The notes below the pieces were generated by a model. That model was not told where the DNA came from. It saw only the letters and a program-made list of their open reading frames with translations, and did not search any database. Source: Novosphingobium lindaniclasticum LE124 (GTDB lineage: Bacteria; Pseudomonadota; Alphaproteobacteria; Sphingomonadales; Sphingomonadaceae). From it: a stretch of DNA of 53,172 bases. Position 1 is the stretch's first letter, and the number at the start of each line of letters is the position of its first letter. Below, one piece after another: positions 1 through 10,377 of the stretch. Where the stretch lies: contig NZ_ATHL01000056.1 of NCBI RefSeq assembly GCF_000445125.1, positions 1 to 53,172 of the forward strand. Reading direction: 5' to 3'. The position numbers and the translations under genes are program-made.

Positions 1-46
1 GGGCCGGAGGGAGGGGGATAGAGAGGGAGGGGGTAGGGCGGCCCGC

Positions 47-1120
47 TCAGCTTCGGGTAGACTGCCGCACGACGATCCGGGGCGGCATGGCCAGGCTCCG
101 GGTCGGCTGCCCTTCGATCCGCGCCTTCAGCCGCTCCACCAGGGCCCGCGCGCCTTGCGCGATCTCCTGGCGGATGGTGGTCAGCGGCGGGGTGGTCTGG
201 GCAGCGAACGGCAGGTCGTCGAAGCCGACGATCCGCACGTCGCCGGGCACGGCGCGGCCCCGCTCGTGGAGGATGCGCAGGGCCGCCATGGCGACGAGAT
301 CGGATGCCGCGACGATGCCCTCGATCGGCAGATCGGCTGCGGCCAGCGCCCGATCGATCTGCGGACCCATCGCTTCGCCGGCCGGATCCACCGGCAGGTG
401 GACGAAAGGCGCGCCTGCGCTCTGGGCGGCGGCGGCGGCGCCGCGATAGCGAGCCGCAGCCTCGATCGCGCCGGTCTGCCCGAGGAAGGCGAGGTGGCGG
501 GCGCCCGAGGCGAGCAGATGTTCGACGGCGATCCGGCCCCCCAGTTCATTGTCGGTGCCGACGGTGCACTGGGTCTGGCCGCTGCGCCCCTGGCCCCACA
601 CCACCAGCGGCCGATAGGCGTGGGCGACCTGCTCGATCACGTCGGCCTGGTCGGACTGGCCGATGACGATGATCCCGTCGACCATGCCCGATCCGCTGAT
701 CCGTTCCAGCCAGTCCGCCGTGCCGTCGGGAGCGGCGCGGCTGAGCATGATGTCGTAGCCGCATTCGGCCAGTTCATCGGCAAGATGGCCGAGCAGCCGG
801 AGGAAGAGGGGATCGGAGATCTGCCCGCGCCTGTCCTGGCCGAGGGGAATGACCACGCCGATCACGCCCGTCCGCCCGGTGCGCAGCTTGCTGGCCATCT
901 GGTTCGGCTTGAAACCGTGATGGCGGGCGAGGGCCTGGATGCGATCGCGGGTTTCCACGTTGACCAGCGTCTTGCCGGCCAGGGCGCGGGAGACTGTGCC
1001 CGCCGACACGCCGGCCAGTCGCGCCAGATCGGCCAGGGTTCGGACGTGCCGCCGGGCGTCCGGGCCGCGCGGCTCGCCTTTCCGCGTCGGGTCCAGGGTC
1101 CGATCGTCGATATCCGCCAT
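47..1120 (-). CDS. LacI/GalR-family transcriptional regulator
   Basis: A 357-residue DNA-binding repressor or activator of the LacI family. After a basic N-terminal tail of about 25 residues comes a typical helix-turn-helix plus hinge (LADLARLAGVSAGTVSRAL, then KPNQMASKLRTGRTGVIGVV). A periplasmic-binding-protein-like sugar domain follows to the end, with the usual GTDNELGG, VGFDDLPFA and PPLTTIRQE motifs. It is a stand-alone minus-strand gene transcribed away from gdh. No sugar gene lies beside it inside the window, so the effector is unknown; neighbours beyond base 1 could tell. The family is certain, the target is not. The start chosen is the ATG at 1120. Confidence 0.93.
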   Translation of the reverse strand: MADIDDRTLDPTRKGEPRGPDARRHVRTLADLARLAGVSAGTVSRALAGKTLVNVETRDRIQALARHHGFKPNQMASKLRTGRTGVIGVVIPLGQDRRGQISDPLFLRLLGHLADELAECGYDIMLSRAAPDGTADWLERISGSGMVDGIIVIGQSDQADVIEQVAHAYRPLVVWGQGRSGQTQCTVGTDNELGGRIAVEHLLASGARHLAFLGQTGAIEAAARYRGAAAAAQSAGAPFVHLPVDPAGEAMGPQIDRALAAADLPIEGIVAASDLVAMAALRILHERGRAVPGDVRIVGFDDLPFAAQTTPPLTTIRQEIAQGARALVERLKARIEGQPTRSLAMPPRIVVRQSTRS

Positions 1121-1722
1121 TCCACTTCCCTTTGTTCCGGCCGATTGAATGTTCGGATCCCGCGGCGGAGACGAAAGCCCCTTCGATAGTCCTGCTTACC
1201 CGAAGCGGGCCGCAGGGCTGGAGGCGAGAAGCGCCGCGCCCGCCCCCGCCAGCGGACACAGCCTACGAAGACCAGCGAGCGGCGCCGACTTAGGGCAGGA
1301 AACAGCTTCTATATCAAAGGCATGGATGTCGTCTCCAGGAACATCGGAAACCGGATTAAAATATTGAAAAGGCTTCCGCGATGCTCGCCGAAAGCGCGCA
1401 GGCGCTGCTGACGATCAGATGGTTCAGGCGAGGCGAGCGATAACGCGGGCCCAGGAGTCTCGAAGTGCAAATTATTCAATTTCGCCCGCTTAAACGAATG
1501 TTGCGCAGTGAAGAAATCGCGTTACAACTCAGGTGAGCGTCGAAAGACCGGTCGCGCGAGCCGGGTCGCTGCACTTTCCACAGTGTACCGACCGGCCGAT
1601 GCTGTCGCCTTTCCCAGGATACGGGAAAGCGGTGGGTGTCGGATCGCCGGACCAGTCCTATATTCGTCGTCCGGCAGCGGGCGCCTGCGATGCCTCCTGC
1701 CGCTGTTTTGCGGGAGAATGCA
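1121..1722. other. intergenic region between the LacI regulator and gdh
   Basis: About 600 bases between divergent genes. I see no convincing gene: short frames here have no homology I recognise and no good ribosome-binding site. The stretch around 1300-1510 is clearly AT-richer than its surroundings. It should hold the promoters of both neighbours, including that of gdh, whose native start at 1723 has a good GGGAG ribosome-binding site at about 1711-1715. Confidence 0.5.
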
Positions 1723-1762
1723 ATGAGCGCAGAGGATCTGACCGCCGCCCCGAAGACCCGTT
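1723..1762 (+). pseudogene. gdh: gdh fragment 1: native start of NAD-glutamate dehydrogenase, cut after about 14 codons
   Basis: This is the probable native start of the large NAD-specific glutamate dehydrogenase. An ATG at 1723 is preceded by GGGAG with a good spacing and opens a short reading frame (MSAEDLTAAPKTRS) in the same frame as the downstream gdh part at 2137. The frame enters the linA fragment at about 1763 and hits a TGA at 1798-1800. That both sides are in the same frame, and that the only good ribosome-binding site lies here, suggests this is the true beginning of the gene. This is inference; comparison with an intact gdh of a relative would settle it. Confidence 0.6.
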
Positions 1763-2143
1763 CTTGCAAGCCGGGCCGCGATTCAGGACCTCTACTCTGA
1801 CAAGCTCATTGCCGTAGACAAGCGCCAAGAGGGCCGTCTCGCTTCTATTTGGTGGGATGATGCAGAGTGGACCATTGAGGGAATCGGCACCTACAAGGGC
1901 CCGGAAGGCGCCCTCGATTTGGCCAATAACGTACTCTGGCCAATGTTTCACGAATGTATTCATTATGGAACCAATCTGCGCTTGGAATTTGTGAGCGCGG
2001 ACAAGGTAAATGGTATTGGCGACGTCCTTCTCCTTGGAAATCTCGTCGAAGGTAATCAGTCGATTCTTATCGCTGCGGTCTTCACGGATGAGTATGAGCG
2101 CCGTGACGGGGTGTGGAAGTTCTCTAAGCGCAACGCATGCACA
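1763..2143 (+). pseudogene. linA: linA fragment: gamma-HCH (lindane) dehydrochlorinase, residues about 7-133 of 156
   Basis: LinA removes HCl from gamma-hexachlorocyclohexane, the first step of lindane breakdown in sphingomonads. Translated in its own frame (codons from 1763), the segment begins LASRAAIQDLYSDKL and ends EYERRDGVWKFSKRNACT, as I know LinA from residue 7 to 133. Numbered that way, the known catalytic residues fall in place: Lys20, Asp25, His73 and Arg129. Residues Lys20, Leu96, Ala131 and Thr133 are those of the LinA2 variant. The first six and last 23 or so residues are missing. There is no start codon, and upstream stops (TGA at 1724 and 1736 in this frame) prevent translation. 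The base composition is visibly lower in GC than gdh. The fragment sits inside the 5' end of gdh; the gdh codons ATG CAC at 2137 overlap linA codons, so the right junction has shared bases. No IS6100 or other mobile element, usual for lin genes, is next to it. Confidence 0.9.
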
Positions 2144-3690
2144 AGCCGGACCGGAAGGTTTCCGCGCTGCAGCCGGCGATCGTCGCGCGCATCCGGGATT
2201 CGCTGCTGCCCGGCGACGCGCCCGACCAAGGCGCCTGGGTGGAGGATGCCGCATCGGTCCTGCTCGAGGTCTCCGCGCAGCGCGCACCCGGCGCGCCGGT
2301 GATCGACATCGTCTCGGTGAACGAGGAGCGCCGCTACTTGCGCATCGCGATCGTCAACGACGACATGCCGTTCCTGGTCGACTCGGTCGCGGCCGTGATC
2401 GCCGAAGCGGGCCTCGTCATCGACCGCCTCGTCCATCCGGTGGTCCGCGTCGAGCGCGATGCCGCCGGCGGGATCCTCGCCCTTCCGGAAGACGCGTCGC
2501 CAACGGTTCACCGCGAGTCGATGATCTACATCGAGACCGACCGCGCCGACGCCCGCCAGCGCCGCGACCTCCACGCCGCCCTGGAAACCACGCTGGCCGA
2601 CGTGCGCGTCGCCGTGGCGGACTGGCCGAAGATGGTTGAGGCGATGGAAGCCGATGCCGACCGCATCGACGATGGGGAAGGTGCCGATCTGCTGCGCTGG
2701 TTCGCCGGTGGCATGCTGACCCAGCTTGGCCATGTCACGCGCCGCCGCGACGGCACGCATGGCGACCTGCTCGGCATCTGCAAGCGCGATGCCCGCGATC
2801 TGCTGTCCGACGCCAGCTACCAGCGCGCCTTCGAAGCTTTCGATGCCCGATTGGCGGCAGGCGAAGTGCGCGCGCCGATGGTCATCAAGGCCAATGTCAT
2901 CGCCCGCGTCCATCGCCGCGTTCCGCTCGACCTCTTCCTGGTCCCGGTGATCGAAGGGGACAAGCTTGCCGCGCTTTCGGTCCATGCGGGCATGTGGACG
3001 AGCGCCGCGCTGGCCGTCGCGCCGGACCGGGTGCCACGCCTGCGCCGCCTGCTGGCCGGCCTGGCCGGAAAGCTCGGTTTCGATCCGGGCGGCCATACCG
3101 GCAAGGCCCTGGCCCATGCCATGACCAGCCTGCCGCACGACCTGGTGCTAGGTTTCGGCGAAGCGGACGTGGAGCGGCTGGCCACGACGATGACCGGGCT
3201 CGTCGATCGCCCGCGCCCGCGCCTGGTGGTCACCACCTCGCCGCTGTCCCGTCACTTGTTCGCCTTCGTCTGGATCACGCGCGACACGCTGTCCACGCAG
3301 ATGCGCAAGCGCATCCAGACCATGATCGAGGAAGCCGCGCAGGCGCCCACGCTCGACTGGTCGCTCAGCGTCGAGGCGGGCAACCTGGCCATGCTGCGCT
3401 TCACGCTGGACATCCGCGAGGGCGCGCAAGTGCTCGACGAGGAAGCGCTCGACCACCGCTTGCAGGTCATGCTGCGCGGCTGGGGCGAGGCTGTCGAGGC
3501 CGCTCTGGCGCAGTCGCTCGAACCGGGCCGCGCCGCCGCCATCGCCACGCGCTATGCCGAAGCCTTCCCGATCTCCTACCGTAGCGATTCCGGACCGGCC
3601 GAGGCGGCGATCGACATCGCGCACATGCGCGGACTGGTCGTCGGCGATGCGGGCACCGAAGCGCGCGGCAGCCGCGGCGTGCGGCTCTAA
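2137..3690 (+). pseudogene. gdh: gdh fragment 2: N-terminal half of NAD-glutamate dehydrogenase
   Basis: This frame of 517 codons is the N-terminal regulatory part of the 180-kDa class of NAD-dependent glutamate dehydrogenase (glutamate to 2-oxoglutarate and ammonia). It reads HKPDRKVSALQPAIVARIRD at the start and includes the conserved MPFLVDSV and FPISYRS regions. The first ATG at 2137 is not a natural start: it has no ribosome-binding site and lies in bases shared with linA. The frame ends RGSRGVRL followed by a TAA (3688-3690) made exactly at the joint with the linD fragment. In relatives the protein continues without a break into the part now found at 4518. With fragments 1 and 3 it adds up to about 1,580 residues, close to the family norm, so little or no gdh sequence seems to be lost. 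Confidence 0.9.
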
Positions 3691-4517
3691 AAGTCCGTGA
3701 AGAGGTTATCAAGCCTGAGCAATCGACTCTGATTAGCCCGGATCGACAGTCACCGAGCCTCCTTCGCCGCGAAGCGACGGTCGAACCGCGGTTCGAACTG
3801 TTCCACTTCGTGTTCTCAGTCTGCTCGCAAAAGGTGCGCGGCACCCTAATGGAGAAGGGCGTGACCTTCGGCTCCAACGAGTTGACGATCCTTCCCCCGC
3901 AGAATGAGAATTATTGTCCGCAATATGTCCGGCTGCGGTTGCGATCGGAAGCCGCAGCCAAGCACCGTCCTGTCAGCTCGTTCACTGGGCAGTCGTCTGT
4001 TGATTCCGAAGGGTTCGACCCGCTCGTCGTACCGACCCTCGTCGACCATGAGACCGGCCGGATCCTCGCCGATTCCAAGGCAATCTGCCTCTACCTCTGC
4101 GACGCCTTGTCCGGCGGTACCGATCTTCTGCCCGCCGACATACGGGAGGCTGTGCTCAAGCAGGTCCAGCTCGCTGACACGACGCCCCATGTAGCCCTGC
4201 TCTACGGCGCCGATCCGGACGGTGATCGTCGGCCCGAAAGCATGCAGGCGGTCATGCCCGGCATCCACGCACACAAGATCGACGCCGTGCGCCGCAATAT
4301 CCCGCTCGCGGACGGCGACCCGCTTCTCCTCGAAGCCTACCAACACAAGATTGTGAAGGAGGAAGCCGCCGCCTCGTTCGTCATCAACGAGCCGCAAATG
4401 CGGACCGCCATCTCGAAGGCGGAGCAGCTGGTTACCGATCTCGATCGCGACCTCGGGGCGTCCACCGGACCTTGGCTGTTCGGCGACCGCTTCACGCTCG
4501 CCGACCTGTTCTGGGCC
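3690..4517 (+). pseudogene. linD: linD fragment: 2,5-dichlorohydroquinone reductive dechlorinase (GST family), about 276 of 346 residues
   Basis: LinD uses glutathione to strip chloride from 2,5-dichlorohydroquinone in the lower lindane pathway. The frame starting at 3690 reads KVREEVIKPEQ, then the thioredoxin-fold part with FSVCSQKVRGTL (active-site Ser/Cys region) and DPLVVPTLVDHETGR. The helical C-terminal domain follows with GPWLFGDRFTLADLFWA, where it stops. This agrees with LinD as I know it from about residue 11 to 286. The first ten and last 60 residues are missing, including the rest of the helical domain. There is no native start or ribosome-binding site. The left joint shares GGCTC-like bases with gdh; the right joint falls at about 4517, where gdh resumes in another frame. 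The fragment has the same orientation as gdh and no IS element or target duplication is visible. I recognise the gene with good confidence; a plain GST relative is the alternative. Confidence 0.85.
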
Positions 4518-7500
4518 GGAACGATTCCGGCGAGGCGCACCAGCTTCACCTCAAGATCTACCAGGCCGAAGGCAGCCTGCCGCTGTCCGACGCCGTCCCC
4601 GCGCTGGAGAACTTCGGCTTCCGCGTGCTCGCGGAAATGCCCACCCCGCTGGACAAGGGCCGCATCGGCACGATCCACGACTTCACCCTGGCCCTGCCGA
4701 CCGGCGGCGACGCGCGCGAAGTGCTGAAGCTGGCGCCGATGATCGAGGACGCTTTGGCGGGCGTGCTCAACAACCAGGGCGAGAACGATCCCTTCAACCG
4801 CCTGGTCCCCGGCCTGGGCCTCTCCAAGCGCGACGCCAACTGGCTGCGCGCCTGGTATCGCTACTTGCGCCAGGCGGGCATGCACTTCGGCATCGGCACC
4901 GTGGTCGATGCCCTGCTGGGAGCGCCGGCGGTGACGCTGGGAATCGTCGACCTGTTCCGCGCCATCCACGATCCCGCCTTCAAGGGCGACCGGGCGCAGG
5001 CCAAGGCGCAGGCGCAGGAAGCGATCCGCGCCGGCCTGGCCGAAGTCAGCGCGATCAACGACGACCGCGTGCTGCGCGCCTTCCGCGACGTGGTGGCGGC
5101 GATGCTGCGCACCAACGCCTTCGCGCCCGCCGGTGAGACGGCGCTGGCCTTCAAGTTCGATTCCGCGATGGTGCCCGGCCTGCCCAAGCCGCTGCCCTGG
5201 CGCGAGATCTTCGTCTATTCGCGCCGCGTGGAAGGCATCCACTTGCGTGCAGGGCCTGTCGCGCGCGGGGGCCTGCGCTGGTCGGACCGCCGCGACGACT
5301 ATCGCACCGAGATCCTGGGCCTGATGAAGGCGCAGCGCGTGAAGAACGCGGTGATCGTGCCGACCGGCGCGAAGGGCGGCTTCTATCCCAAGCAGCTTCC
5401 CGATGCGGCGCTCGATCGGGCCGGTTGGGCGGCCGAAGGGCAGGCAAGCTACGAGATCTTCATCGGCACGCTGCTGTCCATCACCGACAACATCGTGGCG
5501 GACAAGGTGGTCCATCCCGAGGCCGTGGTGATCCTCGACGGCGAAGACCCTTACTTCGTGGTCGCGGCCGACAAGGGCACGGCCAAGTTCTCCGACGTCG
5601 CCAACGGCATCGCCGAATCGCGCGACTTCTGGCTGGACGACGCTTTCGCCAGCGGCGGCTCCAACGGCTACGACCACAAGGCCATGGGCATCACCGCGCG
5701 CGGAGCCTGGCTCTCGGTGCAGCGCCATTTCCTGGAAATGGGCGTGGACGTGCAGAACGATCCGGTCCGCGTGATCGGTTGCGGCGACATGTCGGGCGAC
5801 GTTTTCGGCAACGGCATGCTGCTTTCGAAGTCCCTGAAGCTGCTGGCCGCCTTCGACCACCGCCACATCTTCCTCGACCCCGATCCCGACGCGGCGAAAA
5901 GCTGGGCCGAACGCAAGCGCATGTTCGACCTGCCGCATTCGAGCTGGGACGACTACGACAAGAGCCTGATCTCGCCGGGCGGCGGGGTGTTCTCGCGCAA
6001 GTCCAAGTCAATCGTGCTGACGCCCGAAGTGAAGGCCGCGCTGGGCATCGAGGCGAACGAACTGGACCCCGAATCGCTGATCTCCGCGATCCTCTGGGCG
6101 CCGGTGGACCTGCTCTGGTTCGGCGGCATCGGCACTTACGTAAAGTCTTCGGCCGAGAACAACGCGACCGTGGGCGACCCGGCCAACGACGCGCTGCGCG
6201 TCAGCGCCAACGAGCTGCGGGTCCGCGTCATCGGGGAGGGCGCGAACCTCGGCGTCACCCAGGCCGCGCGCATCGAGTTCGCGGCACGCGGCGGGCGCAT
6301 CAACACCGACTTCATCGACAATTCGGCCGGCGTCGACTGTTCGGACAACGAGGTCAACATCAAGATCGCGCTGGCTGCCGCCAAGCGGGCCGACAAGCTC
6401 ACCGAGGAAGAGCGCGTCGAACTCCTGCGCGAGATGACCGACGAAGTGGCCGAGCTGGTGCTGGAGGACAACCGCCTCCAGGCCTTGGCGCTCTCCATCG
6501 CCGAGCGCGGCGGGGCCAGCGCCATGCCCTCGCACGTCCGCCTGATCGAGACGCTGGAGGAAGGCGGCAACCTCGACCGCAAGACCGAGGGCCTGGCCGA
6601 CAACGAGTCGCTGGGGCGCCGGGCGCAGGATGGTCGCGGGCTCACCCGGCCCGAACTGGCGGTGCTGCTGTCGAGCGGCAAGCTGGTGCTCCAGGCCGCG
6701 ATCGAGGCTTCCGACCTCGCCGCCGACGCCACGCTCCAGCCCATGCTGCTGGCGGCCTTCCCGCAGCCGATGCAGGCGAAGTACGCGCGCTTCATCGAAG
6801 GGCACCGTCTGGCGGGCGAGATCATCGCCACCAAGCTGGCGAACCGCGTGGTCAACCGCCTCGGCATCGTCCATCCCTTCGAACTGGCCGAGGAAGAAGG
6901 CGCCGACCTGGCCCATGTCGCTGCCGCCTTCGCGCTGGCGGTGCGGCTCTTCGACCTCGATGCACTGTGGGAGCGCCTTGAAGTCGCGCCGATGAGCGAG
7001 GACGCGCGCATCGCCCTGTTCGACCGCACGGCCAGCGTCGTGCGGAGCCACATGGCCGACCTGCTGCGCGCCGGTGCGGGACAGGCGGCGCCTTCCGAAG
7101 TGCTGGCCCGGATCGGCAAGCCGGTCGCGGCGCTTTCGGTGGACACGCATGAACTGCTGGGCGAACGCGTGGCCGTACATTCGCGCAAGTTGCGCAGCGG
7201 CCTTCTCGAACTCGGCGCGCCCGAGGGAGAGGCAGGCATGGTCGCCAACCTCTACGACCTCGACGGTGCCGTGGGCATCGCCGCGCTGGCCGCCGACACC
7301 GGGATCGATCCGCGCCAGCTGGTGGGGGCCTTCACCCGCATCGGCGCAGGCCTCGGCCTCGACTGGGCCCAGGCCAGCGCGACGATCATGAACCCGTCCG
7401 ATCCGTGGGAGCGCCTGCTCGTCGCCGGCCTCGCGCGCGATTTCCAGCAGATGCGGCTGGACTTCCTCAAGCGCCTCGCAGCCACCAAGTCCGGCAAGTC

Positions 7501-7657
7501 GGACCCGGCCGCCGCCGCCGAGGAATGGGGCCGCGCGCACATCGCCGCGATCCAGACTTTCCGCTCGATGGTCCAGCGCGCCGAGAACACCGCACCGCTG
7601 AGCCCGGCCATGCTGGCGCAGATCGCCAGCCAGGCGCGGAACCTGCTCGGGCGGTAA
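4518..7657 (+). pseudogene. gdh: gdh fragment 3: catalytic and C-terminal part of NAD-glutamate dehydrogenase
   Basis: About 1,046 codons of the same large NAD-dependent glutamate dehydrogenase, resuming at NDSGEAHQLHLKIYQ right after the linD fragment. Visible family landmarks are the substrate-binding lysine region (VKNAVIVPTGAKGGFYPK), the nucleotide-binding GCGDMSGDVFGNGML, then GGIGTYVKSSAENN and RVIGEGANLGVTQAAR. The long helical C-terminus ends near ARNLLGR. The frame differs by one from fragment 2, so the insert is not a multiple of three. A TTG at 4472 inside the linD part could open this frame, but it has no good ribosome-binding site. The catalytic domain would lack its regulatory half. 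As the sequence stands the enzyme cannot be made in one piece. Confidence 0.9.
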
Positions 7658-7737
7658 GGGGAGAGCAGGGGTTTACCACCCCTGCAGCCCTAACCTGGGT
7701 TCTCGCCTGCCGCGCGGAATACTCGCGCAAGCACCAA

Positions 7738-7766
7738 CGTCATCCTGAAACAGGTTCAGGATGACG
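7738..7766. repeat. palindromic dispersed repeat after gdh
   Basis: Perfect 12-bp inverted arms CGTCATCCTGAA / TTCAGGATGACG around a 5-base loop. The sequence type is a common dispersed palindrome of sphingomonads. It lies between the convergent ends of gdh and the Lrp gene, so it could also act as a bidirectional terminator, although no T-run follows. Confidence 0.75.
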
Positions 7767-7791
7767 CGTGCGTGGGAGCACCGCCAGTGCC

Positions 7792-8253
7792 CTATTCCAG
7801 CGGCAGCGCGCGCTGTTCCTTGATGGCTTCCAGCACGATGCTCGACTTTACGTCGCGAACGCCGGGGATACGCACCAGCGTCTTCAGCGTGATCTGCGAG
7901 AGATGCTCCACGTCCCGGGCGATGATGTGGACGATGTAGTCCATGTCTCCCGTCACCGCATGGCAGGCGATCACATAGGGATTGTCGCGGATCGCCTGTT
8001 CGAAGCGGGTGATGTTCTCGTCGATATGGGCGTTGAGGTTGATGAGGACATAGGCCTCCAGTTCGAAGCCCAGCTTGCGCGGATCGAGTACCGGCGCATA
8101 GCCGATGACCACGCCGTCATCCTCCAGGCGCTTGATACGGCGGCTGACCGGCGTGGCGGACAAGGCGGTGCGTTCGGCGACTTGCGCCACCGGCATGCGC
8201 GCGTCTTCCTGCAACGCGGCGATGATCTTTCGGTCAAAGAGGTCGAGCTGCAT
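7792..8253 (-). CDS. Lrp/AsnC-family transcriptional regulator
   Basis: A 153-residue regulator with the family's full layout. An N-terminal winged helix (LDLFDRKIIAALQEDARMPVAQVAERTALSATPVSRRIKRLE) is followed by a linker and the RAM effector domain (HIDENITRFEQAIRDNPYVI, GDMDYIVHIIARDVEHLSQI, VRIPGVRDVKSSIVLE). Such proteins form octamers that sense amino acids. It is divergent from phhA with a 107-bp gap, and a pairing of this kind with aromatic amino-acid degradation is common. The most likely job is control of the phhA-hppD-maiA operon by phenylalanine or tyrosine. That target is inferred from position only. The start is the ATG at 8253. Confidence 0.93.
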   Translation of the reverse strand: MQLDLFDRKIIAALQEDARMPVAQVAERTALSATPVSRRIKRLEDDGVVIGYAPVLDPRKLGFELEAYVLINLNAHIDENITRFEQAIRDNPYVIACHAVTGDMDYIVHIIARDVEHLSQITLKTLVRIPGVRDVKSSIVLEAIKEQRALPLE

Positions 8254-8360
8254 GAATCGCCTGACTCAAGGATGGTTCCTGGTTGAAACCACTCATAACG
8301 GCGCTGAAGATGCATGCAATCGCATGAATCCAGCGCCTGAGCTGTGATAATCTCCCTCGA

Positions 8361-9214
8361 ATGAAGAAGCCCTCTACCGAAACATCCACGAGCGGGCTTC
8401 GGGGAGAGTACGACACGGCTGCCGACGACTATACGGTCGCGCAGGACTGGCACGGCTACACCCCGGAGATGCATGAGCGCTGGCGCCGGCTCTATGCGCG
8501 CCAGTCCGGGCTGGTGGAGACTCATGCCTGCGCTGCATTTCGCGAGGGCCTTGCCCGCCTGGATTGTGCCGCCGGCATTCCGCGGTTCGAGGATGCCAAC
8601 GCCATCCTCAGCGCCGCCACGGGCTGGCGGCTCATCGGCGTACCGGGCTTCATTCCCGACGCGATCTTCTTCGACCACCTGGCGCATCGCCGCTTTCCGG
8701 TCACGCGCTGGCTGCGTGAGGAACACGAGCTGGACTATCTCGTCGAGCCGGACATCTTCCATGACTTCTTCGGCCATGTGCCGATGCTGCTCGACCCCAC
8801 CATCGCCGATTTCCTGGAACTTTACGGTCAGGCCGGCGCACGGGCCATGGCGATGGACGCGCTCGACATGCTGGCGCGGATCTACTGGTACACCATCGAG
8901 TTCGGGCTGGTGCGGGAAGATGGCGGGCTGAAGGTCTTCGGGGCCGGGATCATCTCCTCTTCGGGTGAGACGCACTATTCGATCGAGGACGACACAGTGC
9001 TGCGCCTGCCGTTCGAGGCCGTCCGGGTGATGCGCACCGGCTACAAGATCGACTCGTTCCAGAAGACCTACTTCGTCCTCGAAAGCCTGCCTCAGCTAAT
9101 CGAGGACCTCGTCTCGCTGGATTTCGGCCCCGTCTATGAAACCTGGCGCACGGCGCCGCCCATTCCCGCCGGAGAGGTGCTTCCCGGCGAAACCCCCTTG
9201 GGAGAACTGACTTC

Positions 9215-9218
<4 letters not shown>
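8361..9218 (+). CDS. phhA: phenylalanine 4-hydroxylase
   Basis: Converts phenylalanine to tyrosine with tetrahydropterin and O2, the first step of phenylalanine breakdown; cytosolic, iron-dependent. The 285-residue length fits the bacterial single-domain form. The iron ligands are visible in the motif [13 protein letters not shown] (two histidines) and the glutamate of [23 protein letters not shown] is the usual pocket loop. It lacks the regulatory ACT domain, as in other bacteria. It overlaps hppD by 4 bases (ATGA), so the two are co-translated. The start at 8361 leaves about 100 bp to the divergent Lrp gene, which must contain both promoters. Confidence 0.96.
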
Positions 9219-10315
<1,097 letters not shown>

Positions 10316-10331
10316 ACGAGGTTGGGAGAGA

Positions 10332-10357
10332 GGGGCAGGCCCACGCAGGTCTGCCCC
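10332..10357 (+). terminator. hairpin between hppD and the VOC gene
   Basis: Stem of about 10 bp with one G-T wobble: GGGGCAGGCC pairs with GGTCTGCCCC around a 6-base loop. It has no T-run, so it may be a weak terminator, an attenuator or an RNA-stabilising element between genes of one operon. Confidence 0.5.
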
Positions 10358-10377
10358 CGATTTCCGGGAGATTGACG

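Noticed and set aside
155..1189. Long plus-strand frame opposite the LacI regulator
   Set aside because: It is the shadow of the regulator; the minus-strand product has a full LacI domain layout.
1321..1410. 29-codon frame starting at ATG 1321
   Set aside because: No ribosome-binding site and no recognisable sequence; too short to support.
4472..4517. TTG at 4472 as natural start of a separate 1061-residue dehydrogenase
   Set aside because: The first 15 or so residues are linD read in the wrong frame, and no ribosome-binding site is present.
1723..4530. IS6100 or another insertion sequence flanking the lin fragments
   Set aside because: No transposase frame, terminal inverted repeat or target duplication could be found at the four junctions.
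7738..7766. CRISPR-type repeat
   Set aside because: A single palindrome without spacers; no repeat array exists anywhere in the window.
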